Source of the DNA: an uncultured Pseudomonadales bacterium
Lineage (GTDB): Bacteria; Pseudomonadota; Gammaproteobacteria; Pseudomonadales; Cellvibrionaceae
Length of the DNA stretch: 64,000 bases
Reading direction: 5' to 3'
Assembly: GCA_947487765.1 (NCBI GenBank)
Contig: CANKXO010000001.1
Span: 682,001 to 746,000 of the forward strand
The notes under the pieces are model-generated. The model saw nothing but the letters and a program-made list of their open reading frames with translations, did not search any database and was not told the origin of the DNA. Shown here piece after piece: positions 18,253 to 28,117 of the stretch; position 1 is the first letter of the stretch, and each line of letters begins with the position of its first letter. Both the position numbers and the translations under genes were made by a program.

Positions 18253-20487
18253 ATGGTTCAAGTCAGGCAATCTTATTCAACGGCTATGCCCCGCAACATT
18301 GATATCAATGAATGGGCTGACCGTATCATCCACGCCACCAAGCTTCCCGAGTCGTCTCGCGAAATACTTCTAGATGTAGCATCTACAATACAAGTGGCTG
18401 AAGAACGAGCCATTGCCAGTGATAATATCTGGTCTAATCATGCCAGTAGTTTTGTAACTGGCCTTGAAATGGCAGATATATTGGCGGATCTACAATTAGA
18501 CCAGGATGCCATTGTAGCCGCTGTTATTTATCGCAGTGTTCGTGAGGAAAAAATACCGATTGAAGACGTATCCCCCCTCTATGGTGATGTTGTTGCCAGT
18601 ATGGTTGAGGGAGTATTGCGGATGGCCGCTATTCGCTCACTGCGCAATGATTCTGAAGAGGATGTTTTTGGGAAACAATCGGCAGAGCAAGTTGAAAATG
18701 TTCGTAAAATGCTTGTGGCTATGGTGGATGATGTACGTATTGCTCTCATTAAGCTGGCCGAAAGAACCTGTGCTATTCGTGCAGTAAAAAGTGCTCCTGA
18801 AGAGAGTAAACGTAAAGTTGCTCGTGAGGTATCTGATATATACGCCCCACTGGCACATCGCTTAGGTATTGGTCACATTAAATGGGAGTTAGAAGATTTA
18901 GCTTTTCGTTATCTAAAGCCCCAAGAATATATGAACATTGCGCAACTGCTGGATGAGAAGCGCCTCGCACGGCAAACCTATATCGATAAAGTTGTTAAAG
19001 CGCTTAATACACAGATTAAGAAGCATGATTTAACGGCTGATGTTTCAGGGCGAGCTAAGCATATTTACAGTATTTGGCGAAAAATGCAGCGCAAAGGGAT
19101 TAGTTTTTCAGAGGTCTACGATATTCGTGCAGTCAGGATTATGGTGCCTTCAGCTCGAGATTGTTATGAAGTGCTAGGTATCGTACACACGATGTGGCGA
19201 AATATCCCTAATGAGTTTGATGATTACATTGCGGCTCCTAAAGAAAATGGATATCGATCACTACATACCGCTGTTTTGGGGCCAGAAAATAAAGTGCTTG
19301 AAGTGCAGATTCGTTCCCATGCTATGCATGAAGAGGCTGAATTCGGCGTATGTTCTCATTGGCGATACAAAGGAACCGATTCTAATTCTAGCAATGATAG
19401 CTATGAAAAAAAGATTGAATGGTTACGTCAGGTTTTAGAATGGCATGAAGAGTTAGGTGTAAACCCTCTAGTAGATGATTTAACGCAAGGAATAGAGCAG
19501 GACCGTATTTATTTATTTACACCTGATGGTCATATTGTTGACTTACCTCAAAATTCAACTCCACTAGATTTCGCCTATCGTATTCATACGGAAATCGGTC
19601 ATCGTTGCCGAGGCGCGAAGGTGAATGGGCGCATTGTCCCATTAAATCATATATTAAGAACATCAGATCAAGTTGAGATATTAACAGGCAAGCATGGTGT
19701 TCCTAGCCGAGATTGGTTGATTGAAAGTCTGGGATACTTACGAACATCACGTTCAAGAGCAAAGGTCAGACAGTGGTTTGGTGCTTTGGCACGAGATCAG
19801 AATATCGCTGATGGTCGAGTAATATTTGATCGTGAACTGAAGAGACTAGGTTTACGCGAAATCAATTTTGACAAACTTATTAAAGCACTAAAGCAAAAAG
19901 ATGTTGATGAACTGTATGCCAATATTGGTTCTGGTGATATTGGTGTGAATCAGGTAGTCAGAGCGGCACAGAAACTTATTGAACCCAAAGAAGAGCCTAA
20001 GATTCATTTAGTTCAGAAAACGCCGACAAAAGCTGATAATGATATTTATATTGACGGTGTCGGTAATTTAATGACATCTATTGCGAATTGCTGTCATCCT
20101 TTACCTGGGGATGATATCAGTGGTTACATAACCCAAGGTAGAGGAGTGTCTATTCACCGTAAAGATTGTCGTAATTTTCTGCAACTTCATACTGATGAGC
20201 CGGAACGTATCATCAAGGTGAGTTGGGGCGAAGCACCACAAGAAAAATATGAAGTTGAGATTATTATCGAAGCTTATGACCGCAAGGGCTTATTGCGCGA
20301 TATCACGGTATTACTTGATAATGCACGCATTAACGTGATTGCGATGCAAACATTATCTGATAGAGGTAAGCATACGGTAGATATGGTCATGACTATTGAA
20401 ATAAGAGATTTTACAGATTTGAGTCGGATTTTAGCGCGTATTAACCAATTACCTAATATTGCATCAGCTGGTCGTAAACACTCATGA
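18253..20487 (+). CDS. relA: (p)ppGpp synthetase I, RelA
   Basis: A ribosome-associated stringent-response enzyme that makes (p)ppGpp from ATP and GTP/GDP during amino-acid starvation. The N-terminal HD region is degenerate: KLAERTCAIRAV stands where SpoT has its metal-binding HD, so hydrolase activity is probably absent, as in other RelA. The synthetase domain (about 240-390) includes YDIRAVRIMVPS, APKENGYRSLHTAVLGP and VEIQIR-type residues. A TGS domain (IYLFTPDGHIVDLPQNSTPLDFAYRIHTEIGHRC) and a C-terminal ACT domain (YDRKGLLRDITVLLD) follow. Its last four bases overlap mazG. Confidence 0.97.
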   Translation: MVQVRQSYSTAMPRNIDINEWADRIIHATKLPESSREILLDVASTIQVAEERAIASDNIWSNHASSFVTGLEMADILADLQLDQDAIVAAVIYRSVREEKIPIEDVSPLYGDVVASMVEGVLRMAAIRSLRNDSEEDVFGKQSAEQVENVRKMLVAMVDDVRIALIKLAERTCAIRAVKSAPEESKRKVAREVSDIYAPLAHRLGIGHIKWELEDLAFRYLKPQEYMNIAQLLDEKRLARQTYIDKVVKALNTQIKKHDLTADVSGRAKHIYSIWRKMQRKGISFSEVYDIRAVRIMVPSARDCYEVLGIVHTMWRNIPNEFDDYIAAPKENGYRSLHTAVLGPENKVLEVQIRSHAMHEEAEFGVCSHWRYKGTDSNSSNDSYEKKIEWLRQVLEWHEELGVNPLVDDLTQGIEQDRIYLFTPDGHIVDLPQNSTPLDFAYRIHTEIGHRCRGAKVNGRIVPLNHILRTSDQVEILTGKHGVPSRDWLIESLGYLRTSRSRAKVRQWFGALARDQNIADGRVIFDRELKRLGLREINFDKLIKALKQKDVDELYANIGSGDIGVNQVVRAAQKLIEPKEEPKIHLVQKTPTKADNDIYIDGVGNLMTSIANCCHPLPGDDISGYITQGRGVSIHRKDCRNFLQLHTDEPERIIKVSWGEAPQEKYEVEIIIEAYDRKGLLRDITVLLDNARINVIAMQTLSDRGKHTVDMVMTIEIRDFTDLSRILARINQLPNIASAGRKHS

Positions 20488-21332
20488 CAGAAACAAAAGA
20501 CAAATCTTTCAGTCTTACTGACTTAACATTTTTAATGTCTCGTTTACGGGAGCCAGAATATGGTTGCCCTTGGGATCTTGCTCAATCGTATAAGACAATT
20601 GCTTCATCAACGATAGAGGAAGTTTATGAGGTCATTGATGCAATAGAGCAAGAAGACCCTCATCAATTAAAAGAGGAATTAGGTGATTTATTGTTTCAAA
20701 TAATCTTTTATAGCCAGCTTGGAAAAGAGGATGGAGTATTTGATTTTAATGACATAGTGTCGGCAATTACCACGAAACTTTTACGTCGTCACCCCCATGT
20801 TTTCCCAGAGGGAACATTAGAAAGTAAGATCGACCTTAGAACTATAAATGATGATAGACAACAAGAGAAAATTAAGGCTTCATGGGAGCGAATTAAGCAG
20901 GAAGAGCGTCAGCAAAAAGGCCATCAAGCAATAATGGATGATGTTCCTCGAGCATTACCTGCCACTATGCGTGCCCTGAAATTACAAAAAAGAGCGTCGT
21001 CAGTCGGTTTTGATTGGGAGAATATATCAGGTGTATACGATAAGCTTTTTGAAGAGGTAGACGAACTAAAAGAGGCCACATTGCTGTTTCAGGCAGGCAA
21101 AATTAAAGAACCTGCTGCTATAGAAGAAGAATTAGGCGATCTACTATTTACGGTTGTTAATCTCGCTCGACATCTTAAAGTTGAGCCTGAAATGGCTCTG
21201 AGAGGCGCAAATAATAAGTTTGAGCAACGCTTTCGTCATATAGAGGCCAAAGCCAAAGAGCAGGGAAAAGCCATTAATCAACAGTCTTCAGAAACCCTCG
21301 AAGAGTGGTGGGAGCGAGCGAAGCAAGTATAG
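20484..21332 (+). CDS. mazG: Nucleoside triphosphate pyrophosphohydrolase MazG
   Basis: A house-cleaning enzyme that hydrolyses NTPs and dNTPs to monophosphates and pyrophosphate. Two MazG domains are seen. The first has STIEEVYEVIDAIEQEDPHQLKEELGDLLFQIIFYSQL; the second has FEEVDELKEAT and EEELGDLLFTVVNLARHL, each with the acidic metal-binding pattern. GCPWDLAQSYKTIA at the N-terminus and the ETLEEWWERAK ending are typical. The 282-residue length is normal. The start overlaps relA by four bases (ATGA), indicating translational coupling as in other gammaproteobacteria. Confidence 0.96.
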   Translation: MTETKDKSFSLTDLTFLMSRLREPEYGCPWDLAQSYKTIASSTIEEVYEVIDAIEQEDPHQLKEELGDLLFQIIFYSQLGKEDGVFDFNDIVSAITTKLLRRHPHVFPEGTLESKIDLRTINDDRQQEKIKASWERIKQEERQQKGHQAIMDDVPRALPATMRALKLQKRASSVGFDWENISGVYDKLFEEVDELKEATLLFQAGKIKEPAAIEEELGDLLFTVVNLARHLKVEPEMALRGANNKFEQRFRHIEAKAKEQGKAINQQSSETLEEWWERAKQV

Positions 21333-21432
21333 CCTAAGATCTAATGACTTTTGGTTGAGATTCTACTTGTCGCCATGTTATCTTAGCTTCTGTATAAAAG
21401 TATAATAAGAAGAAAACTATCCATTTCAGTAA

Positions 21433-22110
<678 letters not shown>

Positions 22111-22132
22111 TTTTAATAATACACTTCTTTTT

Positions 22133-22156
22133 AAAAAGCCCTTTTAGGGCTTTTTT
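22133..22156 (+). terminator. Rho-independent terminator after adk
   Basis: The arms AAAAGCCC and GGGCTTTT pair around a TTTTA loop, followed by a T run ending at 22156. It lies 23 bases after the adk stop codon. Confidence 0.9.
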
Positions 22157-22600
22157 CTTTTGGAAATTAGAGAATGCTATTTGTTTTCTTCTTTTTTTAG
22201 GGTTCTTGATTTTAAGTAATAAATACGATTCAAGTAGTTTCAGATTGTTTCTTTCTAAAGATATATTCAATCTATTTTCATAGAAAATCTACTTCTTTTT
22301 CCATAATATTTAACAAAATACACTGAAGCCAGTAGTAATTTTTTTTGGTTTTAATTTAGTATTTCGACCATAGAAAATAGTTTTTCTACAAATTTTTTAG
22401 AAAAAAGCAGGATTTTTTTCACTTTTTATGAAAAAAACCTTGAAAAAGGTGCAAAAATTCACTTTTTCAAATACTATTTGTTGTGAACATTCAATTGCGT
22501 ACTATAATTTTTACATATTGTAGTGAAGCAATGATGTTTCATAACAATAATAGTTACTATAAACAGTACCATGATTTCATCATCTTCCGAGGAGAATCCC
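22157..22600 (+). promoter_or_regulatory. Long AT-rich leader region with a sigma-70-type promoter before the AlgP-like gene
   Basis: About 440 bases without a gene and with very many A and T tracts, a composition typical of bent DNA or of sites bound by nucleoid proteins. A sigma-70-like promoter is seen at 22481-22508: TTGTGA, 16 bases, TATAAT. It would start transcription near 22515, about 85 bases before the AlgP-like ATG. Nothing else in the stretch is clearly recognisable; a minus-strand frame across the adk terminator is not credible. Confidence 0.45.
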
Positions 22601-23302
22601 ATGGCTAGAGTTGCGAAAAAGTCTACGACAAAACGTCGCGTAAAGCGAAAAGTTGCTACAAAAAAAGCAGTTGTTAAAAAAGTAACATCACCAGCAGTCT
22701 CCAAAGCGCAAGCTTCACTTGATAGCATACAATCTAATATTAAAAAACAAGCTTCTACGATAGCTGCCGCTAGAAAGAAAGCAGTAGCTGCCAAAAAGAA
22801 AGCTGCCCGAACTAAAACTGCCGCTAGTAAACGTACCGCAGCTTCAGCCTCAAATGCTGTTAAGAAAGCGACTGAAAAAGCTGCTCAATTAAGAGCTAAG
22901 GCAAAAGTAGCCAGTTTGTCCCTTAGTAAAGTCGTTGCTTTAGATTCTGTTAAGCAAGCCGAAGCTGCCGCTAAGGAGAAAATCGCTGCTTTTTCTTCTT
23001 CTTTAGACTCAAAAGCAGAAGCAGACCTTAAAAAAGCTGTTGCCGCCTTTGAAAAGAAGAAGAAAAATTCACTAGCCAAAGCCAATGCTAAGAAAGTGAA
23101 GGCTGCTGCGAAAAAGGCTGCTGCTAAAGTAAAATCGGCTGAGAAAAAGGCTAAAGCAAAAATCAAAGCCGCTGAAAAGAAAGCAAACGCTAAGCCTAAG
23201 AAGCGTAAAGCCAAAAAGAAAGCCTCTGCAACTAAGAAACCAGCGCGTAAAGCACCGGCTAAAAAGAAAGTTGCCAAGCGAGCACGTAAAGCTAAAAAAT
23301 AG
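22601..23302 (+). CDS. Histone H1-like, lysine/alanine-rich DNA-binding protein (AlgP/AlgR3-like)
   Basis: A 233-residue, extremely basic low-complexity protein built from lysine, alanine and arginine, with endings such as KKPARKAPAKKKVAKRARKAKK. Such proteins resemble eukaryotic histone H1 tails; in Pseudomonas the AlgP protein of this type affects alginate gene expression and DNA organisation. The middle (about residues 100-150) is a more ordinary helical region with QAEAAAKEKIAAFSSSLDSK. I chose ATG 22601, preceded by GAGGAG, over the upstream in-frame ATG 22571. Identity rests on composition and not on catalytic motifs. A long AT-rich leader precedes it and a strong terminator follows. 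Confidence 0.75.
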   Translation: MARVAKKSTTKRRVKRKVATKKAVVKKVTSPAVSKAQASLDSIQSNIKKQASTIAAARKKAVAAKKKAARTKTAASKRTAASASNAVKKATEKAAQLRAKAKVASLSLSKVVALDSVKQAEAAAKEKIAAFSSSLDSKAEADLKKAVAAFEKKKKNSLAKANAKKVKAAAKKAAAKVKSAEKKAKAKIKAAEKKANAKPKKRKAKKKASATKKPARKAPAKKKVAKRARKAKK

Positions 23303-23324
23303 ATGTTTTAGCTTAATTTATCGT

Positions 23325-23357
23325 AAAGCCCCTGTTTTAACCGGCAGGGGCTTTTTG
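23325..23357 (+). terminator. Rho-independent terminator after the AlgP-like gene
   Basis: AAAGCCCCTG (23325-23334) pairs perfectly with CAGGGGCTTT (23345-23354) around a ten-base loop, with more T after it. Confidence 0.92.
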
Positions 23358-23401
23358 TATTATAGTCATCTGAAAAATACCTGAAGACGACAGATTCATT
23401 T

Positions 23402-24145
23402 ATGCCAATTATTCTAGCTATAGATACTTCAAGCGATGCCTGTTCAGTGGCGTTAACGACAAAGCAAAACGCTATCAAGGAATCAACTATTATTGCTCCT
23501 AGGGAGCATACACAGCGCATTTTACCCATGGTTCAACGCTTACTTGCTGATAATGAAATGACTTTAAAGCAGTTAGATGGGGTCGCTTTTGGGTGTGGTC
23601 CCGGTTCTTTCACCGGTTTGAGAATTTGTATTAGTATTGCCCAAGGATTAGCCTATGGTGCAGATTTACCTTTAATTGCTGTTTCTAGCCTAGAGGCTAT
23701 GGCCAAAGGAGCACTACGTTTATACCAACCAGCTGCTAATAGTATAATTATGCCGGTTATTGATGCTCGTATGGATGAAGTCTATTGGTCTTCATACAAA
23801 GTAGTAGGCTCATCAATAGAAGTGGAGTTGCCAGCTGATTATCGAACCAGCCATATTAATAAAGGGCATACCGGGTATATTGATAGTCCTGATGACTGCT
23901 ATAAACATATTATGCAAATACCCTGCGAACAAATATGTGCCATTGGTTCAGGTTGGCAATATCCAGTTTTACAGTCGATAGAACATGCTAATATTCAAGA
24001 ATCTTTTCATACAAGCGCATACGATATTGCTGAACTAGGTGTTGAGTCGTATAGACAGGGTAAGCTCATTAGCCCGCTTGAGGTAGAACCAACCTATTTG
24101 CGTAATGAAATTAGTTGGAAAAAACGTAAACGTATAAGGGCTTAA
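23402..24145 (+). CDS. tsaB: tRNA threonylcarbamoyladenosine biosynthesis protein TsaB
   Basis: An ASKHA-fold partner of TsaD in making the t6A37 modification of ANN-decoding tRNAs. The N-terminus ILAIDTSSDACSVAL and the segment GVAFGCGPGSFTGLRICISIAQGLAYG are the family signatures, with PREHTQRILPMVQRLLAD between. The length of 247 residues is slightly above the usual 230 or so. It is preceded by the terminator of the AlgP-like gene. uppP follows 61 bases downstream, so the two may be cotranscribed. Confidence 0.95.
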   Translation: MPIILAIDTSSDACSVALTTKQNAIKESTIIAPREHTQRILPMVQRLLADNEMTLKQLDGVAFGCGPGSFTGLRICISIAQGLAYGADLPLIAVSSLEAMAKGALRLYQPAANSIIMPVIDARMDEVYWSSYKVVGSSIEVELPADYRTSHINKGHTGYIDSPDDCYKHIMQIPCEQICAIGSGWQYPVLQSIEHANIQESFHTSAYDIAELGVESYRQGKLISPLEVEPTYLRNEISWKKRKRIRA

Positions 24146-24206
24146 AGCTTCTCATCGAAACATTCCTTTTATAGTCCCCATTAACCAAAAAGAGAAATAA
24201 CCTTTA

Positions 24207-25007
24207 ATGGATATACTTCATATTATTGTATTAGCTTTAATTCAAGGCATTACAGAATTTTTACCCATTTCTAGCTCAGGGCACTTATTATTACCTAAAG
24301 GCTTGTTAGGCTGGCCAGAGCAAGGGTTAGCCTTTGATGTTGCTGTCCATGTCGGTACATTAATAGCTGTTATGAGTTATTTTCGAAAAGATATTATTTT
24401 AATTTTGACTGACTGGTTTGCCAGCTTAATTGGTAGAGGGCACACTGAAAATAGCCGCCTTGCCTGGTATATTGCGTTGGCAACGATTCCTGCTGGAATG
24501 GCAGGATTACTATTTGATGATTTCATTGAAGCACACTTACGTACGACCTTAGTAATTGCGCTGACGACTATTATATTCGGTGTGTTGCTAGGTTTTGCTG
24601 ATCGATCGAGTGACCACACAACAAAACAAATGGCAGAAATCACGATTACTATTGCATTAATCATCGGATGCGCCCAAGCATTAGCGTTGATTCCTGGTAC
24701 TTCACGTTCAGGTATTACAATTACAGCGGCATTATTTTGTGGTCTGAGCCGACATTCCGCGGCACGTTTCTCTTTTTTATTGTCTATTCCGGTTATCTTA
24801 TTAAGTGGCGGGTATAAGACAATACAATTGTTAAGTTTGCCTTCGGTTAACTGGGGAGACCTATTCTTAGGGGTTATTCTCTCAGCAATTAGTGCATTTA
24901 TTTGTATCCATTATTTCATGAAGTTTATTAGCCAAATTGGAATGATGCCTTTTGTCATTTATCGTTTATTATTAGGTGGTTTTTTACTGATTTGGACTTT
25001 TATGTAA
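24207..25007 (+). CDS. uppP: Undecaprenyl-diphosphatase UppP (BacA)
   Basis: An integral membrane phosphatase that recycles undecaprenyl pyrophosphate, the lipid carrier for peptidoglycan and other envelope glycans, and gives bacitracin resistance. The two signature motifs are present: QGITEFLPISSSGHLLL near the N-terminus and LIPGTSRSGITITAALFCGLSRHSAARFSFLLSIP in the second half. About eight hydrophobic segments are visible over 266 residues, the normal size. It lies between tsaB and the M18 aminopeptidase gene. Confidence 0.96.
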   Translation: MDILHIIVLALIQGITEFLPISSSGHLLLPKGLLGWPEQGLAFDVAVHVGTLIAVMSYFRKDIILILTDWFASLIGRGHTENSRLAWYIALATIPAGMAGLLFDDFIEAHLRTTLVIALTTIIFGVLLGFADRSSDHTTKQMAEITITIALIIGCAQALALIPGTSRSGITITAALFCGLSRHSAARFSFLLSIPVILLSGGYKTIQLLSLPSVNWGDLFLGVILSAISAFICIHYFMKFISQIGMMPFVIYRLLLGGFLLIWTFM

Positions 25008-25091
25008 CAGTAGGGTCTCGGTAGTTGTTTTTAAGTAAAGTAGAATAGGGTAGATTGTATTTTATCCTTCGTATCAGAAGTGGAGTTGTAA

Positions 25092-26411
25092 ATGAGTGAG
25101 GCTATAGAACAAGCGGAGCAAGATAGAATTAATGACGGTTTATTAGCGTTTTTAAGCCAGTCACCGACCCCTTTTCATGCTGTGGCTACGATGGAGAAGC
25201 AGTTACTTGTTGCGGGCTTTGAAAAACTCAGTGAAAGTGAATCTTGGCAATTAATATCTGGTAGAGGATATTTTTTTACCCGTAATGATTCTTCAATTAT
25301 TGCATTTCGCTATCTACCAGAAGTGATGAGAGAACAAGGTATCCCAATGGTGGGTGCTCATACAGATAGCCCTTGCTTAAAAATTAAGCCTAACCCAGAA
25401 ATGCATTCGAGTGGATATTTTCAGTTAGGTGTTGAGATTTATGGGGGAGTATTATTGAACCCTTGGTTTGATCGTGATCTTTCTATTGCAGGACGCGTTA
25501 TTTATCGCAATAGCCAAGGTGAATTAACCTCTTCTCTTATTGATTTTCAGCAACCTATTGCAACTGTTCCCAGTTTGGCGATTCATCTAAATAGGGAAGC
25601 GAATCAAAATAATAAAATTAACCAGCAAAAGCATATGCCGCCAGTGCTAATGCAGGTAGATAAGCAACAAAAGATCGAGTTCAGACAGCTGTTACAAGAG
25701 CAATTAAATGAGCAGGGTGTCAATGATTGCGATAAAGTGCTCGATTATGAATTGTGTTTTTATGACACTCAGTCACCAGCATTGATTGGTTTTAAACAAG
25801 AATTTATTGCATCAGCTCGATTAGATAATCTGTTAAGTTGTTATATTGGATTGCAGGCATTGATAGCATCCGATAGTCGAAACCCAGCCTTGTTGGTTTG
25901 TAATGATCACGAGGAAGTAGGGAGTTCCTCAGCTTGTGGCGCGCAAGGGCCTATGCTGGAGCAGTGTTTACAGCGTTTATTTCCTGATCATGAAGAGAGA
26001 ATTAGAGTGTTGGATCGCTCTATGATGATTTCTGCTGATAATGCTCATGGAATTCATCCAAATTATGCTGATGTTCATGATAGTAATCACGGTCCGTTAC
26101 TTAATCATGGGCCGGTTGTAAAGGTTAACTCTAATCAACGTTATGCGACGAACAGCCAAACGAGCAGTGTGTTTAAACATTTATGTGAATTATGCGATGT
26201 GCCCGTACAAGAGTTTGTCACTAGAAGCGATTTAGGTTGTGGTAGTACGATTGGTCCAATTACAGCATCAGGTATTGGAGTAAAAACATTGGATATTGGT
26301 CTGCCTACTTTTGCGATGCATTCTATTCGTGAGTTAGCGGGCGCAAAAGATGGGCTAATGCTAGTAAATGTCCTGAAGCAGTTTTTATCTTCACCTGTTA
26401 ACAAGTTTTAA
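25092..26411 (+). CDS. apeB: M18 family aspartyl aminopeptidase
   Basis: A cytosolic zinc aminopeptidase of the tetrahedral M18 family, expected to prefer N-terminal acidic residues. The metal-binding and catalytic segments are seen as [43 protein letters not shown] and, near the end, [36 protein letters not shown]. The 439-residue length matches the ApeB/DNPEP group. It is followed by about 210 bases of leader before trpS. The choice of the symbol apeB rests on family resemblance. Confidence 0.93.
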   Translation: MSEAIEQAEQDRINDGLLAFLSQSPTPFHAVATMEKQLLVAGFEKLSESESWQLISGRGYFFTRNDSSIIAFRYLPEVMREQGIPMVGAHTDSPCLKIKPNPEMHSSGYFQLGVEIYGGVLLNPWFDRDLSIAGRVIYRNSQGELTSSLIDFQQPIATVPSLAIHLNREANQNNKINQQKHMPPVLMQVDKQQKIEFRQLLQEQLNEQGVNDCDKVLDYELCFYDTQSPALIGFKQEFIASARLDNLLSCYIGLQALIASDSRNPALLVCNDHEEVGSSSACGAQGPMLEQCLQRLFPDHEERIRVLDRSMMISADNAHGIHPNYADVHDSNHGPLLNHGPVVKVNSNQRYATNSQTSSVFKHLCELCDVPVQEFVTRSDLGCGSTIGPITASGIGVKTLDIGLPTFAMHSIRELAGAKDGLMLVNVLKQFLSSPVNKF

Positions 26412-26465
26412 TAGTGTGGGATTAGGTCATAGCAGCTTATATAGATAAAATACAGTTACCGTACT

Positions 26466-26545
26466 AATGCACTATTACTGTTATATTTTCAGTTAGAATA
26501 GTGCTCTGTTAAGATTAAAATAGATTGGTGCTGAATGCACTATTA
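26466..26545 (+). promoter_or_regulatory. Structured leader upstream of trpS with mutually exclusive hairpins
   Basis: AATGCACTATTA occurs twice in direct orientation (26466-26477 and 26534-26545). The complement AATAGTGC lies between them at 26497-26504. The middle element can pair with the first copy, reinforced by ACTG (26477-26480) with CAGT (26490-26493), or with the second copy. It cannot pair with both. No U-run follows either stem, so this is not a plain terminator; a DNA operator with three half-sites is also possible. Confidence 0.4.
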
Positions 26546-26625
26546 TCTTATTTAACCTATATCTGACTATATGCCCATAACATTTTGATATAAATTATAT
26601 TCACTTTTAACTCATTGGAAGTTCC

Positions 26626-27630
26626 ATGCAGCAACGCGTTTTAACTGGTATTACAACCACAGGTACACCCCACTTAGGCAATTATGTTGGTGCTATTCGC
26701 CCAGCGATTAAAGAGAGTCGTCAATCTGATAATTTATCATTTTATTTTTTAGCAGATTTTCATGCCCTTATTAAATCCAGAGAACCACAGCAAGTCCATC
26801 AATCCAGTATGGAGGTTGCAGCTACATGGCTTGCTTTAGGCTTGGATACGGATAATGTTGTATTTTACCGTCAATCGGATATCCCTGAGATTCCAGAGCT
26901 TTGTTGGTTCTTAACTTGTATGGCAGCCAAAGGGCTGATGAATCGAGCTCATGCGTATAAAGCGGCTGTTGATGCGAATGAACAAGGAGGGGAAGATCCA
27001 GACTTTGGTGTGACTATGGGGCTTTATAGTTATCCAGTACTTATGGCAGCAGACATTCTTATGTTCAATGCAACACGAGTACCTGTAGGGAAAGATCAAA
27101 TTCAACATGTTGAAATGGCGAGGGATATTGCTGCGCGTTTTAATCACCACTACGGTGAACATTTTGTGTTACCTGAGGCGGTAGTTGATGATCATGTTGC
27201 TGTACTCCAAGGCTTGGATGGCCGTAAAATGAGTAAAAGTTATAATAATACGATCCCCTTGTTTCTACCTGAAAAGCAACTTAAAAAACATATTAATAAA
27301 ATAAAGACGAATTTGTTGGAGCCTGGTGAACCAAAAGATCCTGATTCTTCTACTGTTTTCCAAGTATGGCAAGCGTTTGCATCACCAGAGCAGACTGATG
27401 AGATGAGACAAGCGTTTGCTGATGGGATTGCTTGGGGAGAGGCAAAAAAACAATTGTTTGAGCTAGTTAATAATGAAGTTAGTGATGCTCGTGAACGTTA
27501 TAACGAGTTACTACAAAATCCGGCTCATATTGAAGCTGTATTGAAAGAGGGGGCAGAAAAGGCTAGAAGCTATGCGAGCCCTTTACTAACCAAATTACGC
27601 AAAGCAGTTGGTATTCATTCTTTTTCCTGA
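26626..27630 (+). CDS. trpS: Tryptophan--tRNA ligase
   Basis: A class I aminoacyl-tRNA synthetase charging tRNA-Trp. The HIGH-type motif is [10 protein letters not shown] near residue 15 and the KMSKS motif is [15 protein letters not shown] near residue 200. [20 protein letters not shown] and [11 protein letters not shown] are typical TrpRS sequences. The length of 334 residues is standard. ATG 26626 has GGAAG a short distance upstream. The 214-base region before it holds repeated and inverted copies of an eight-base element that may regulate it. Confidence 0.97.
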   Translation: MQQRVLTGITTTGTPHLGNYVGAIRPAIKESRQSDNLSFYFLADFHALIKSREPQQVHQSSMEVAATWLALGLDTDNVVFYRQSDIPEIPELCWFLTCMAAKGLMNRAHAYKAAVDANEQGGEDPDFGVTMGLYSYPVLMAADILMFNATRVPVGKDQIQHVEMARDIAARFNHHYGEHFVLPEAVVDDHVAVLQGLDGRKMSKSYNNTIPLFLPEKQLKKHINKIKTNLLEPGEPKDPDSSTVFQVWQAFASPEQTDEMRQAFADGIAWGEAKKQLFELVNNEVSDARERYNELLQNPAHIEAVLKEGAEKARSYASPLLTKLRKAVGIHSFS

Positions 27631-27750
27631 TAGTTATCTAGAGCGTCATATAGAAAACTAATCGATCATATAAAAGCTTTTAATTTTATTCTAAGTGTAA
27701 CTGCTACCATAATTCATGGATTGATACTTATTATAGGAGCACATAGAAAT

Positions 27751-27996
27751 ATGCAACGTTTTACAGTTTTTGGTCGTCCTACTTGTGGTTACTGTGTGCG
27801 AGCCAAGCAGTTACTGGAAGTGAAAAATTATGATTTTCGTTGGATTGATATTATTGAAGAGGGTATCAGTAAAGAAGATTTAGAAAAAACTATTGGCAAA
27901 CCCGTTGAAACAGTGCCGCAAATTTTTCATGGGCAACAGCATATAGGGGGATTTACCGAGCTTAGCGAGTATGTAAAGCAATTGGATGCCGCTTAA
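27751..27996 (+). CDS. grxA: Glutaredoxin, GrxA-like
   Basis: An 81-residue glutaredoxin that reduces disulfides using glutathione. The active site is RPTCGYCVRAK (C-G-Y-C), and the cis-proline and glutathione-binding region is KPVETVPQIFHGQQHIGGFTEL. The stretch EGISKEDLEKTIGKPVETVPQIF is much closer to Escherichia coli Grx1 than to Grx3, which is why I use grxA. The true start is ATG 27751, with AGGAG at 27735; the upstream TTG 27721 would add an unconserved leader containing that site. It is followed by a bidirectional terminator. Confidence 0.88.
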   Translation: MQRFTVFGRPTCGYCVRAKQLLEVKNYDFRWIDIIEEGISKEDLEKTIGKPVETVPQIFHGQQHIGGFTELSEYVKQLDAA

Positions 27997-28040
27997 CTCT
28001 TGATATTGATTATATGTTGATAAATAAAATAGATAAATAA

Positions 28041-28068
28041 AAAGCCGAGTAACTAGCTCGGCTTTTTT
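28041..28068. terminator. Bidirectional terminator between grxA and the DAHP synthase gene
   Basis: AAAGCCGAG (28041-28049) pairs with CTCGGCTTT around a TAACTAG-type loop. T follows on the plus strand and an A-run precedes it, which becomes a T-run on the minus strand. It can therefore serve both converging genes. Confidence 0.88.
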
Positions 28069-28117
28069 ATTAACTAGACAATGTAGATATTGAAAAATAG
28101 ATTTTCAAGCGAGAAAT

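Noticed and set aside
22885-23277. Minus-strand 130-residue frame opposite the AlgP-like gene
   Set aside because: It is the mirror image of the lysine/alanine-rich gene (phenylalanine/alanine-rich) and has no independent support.
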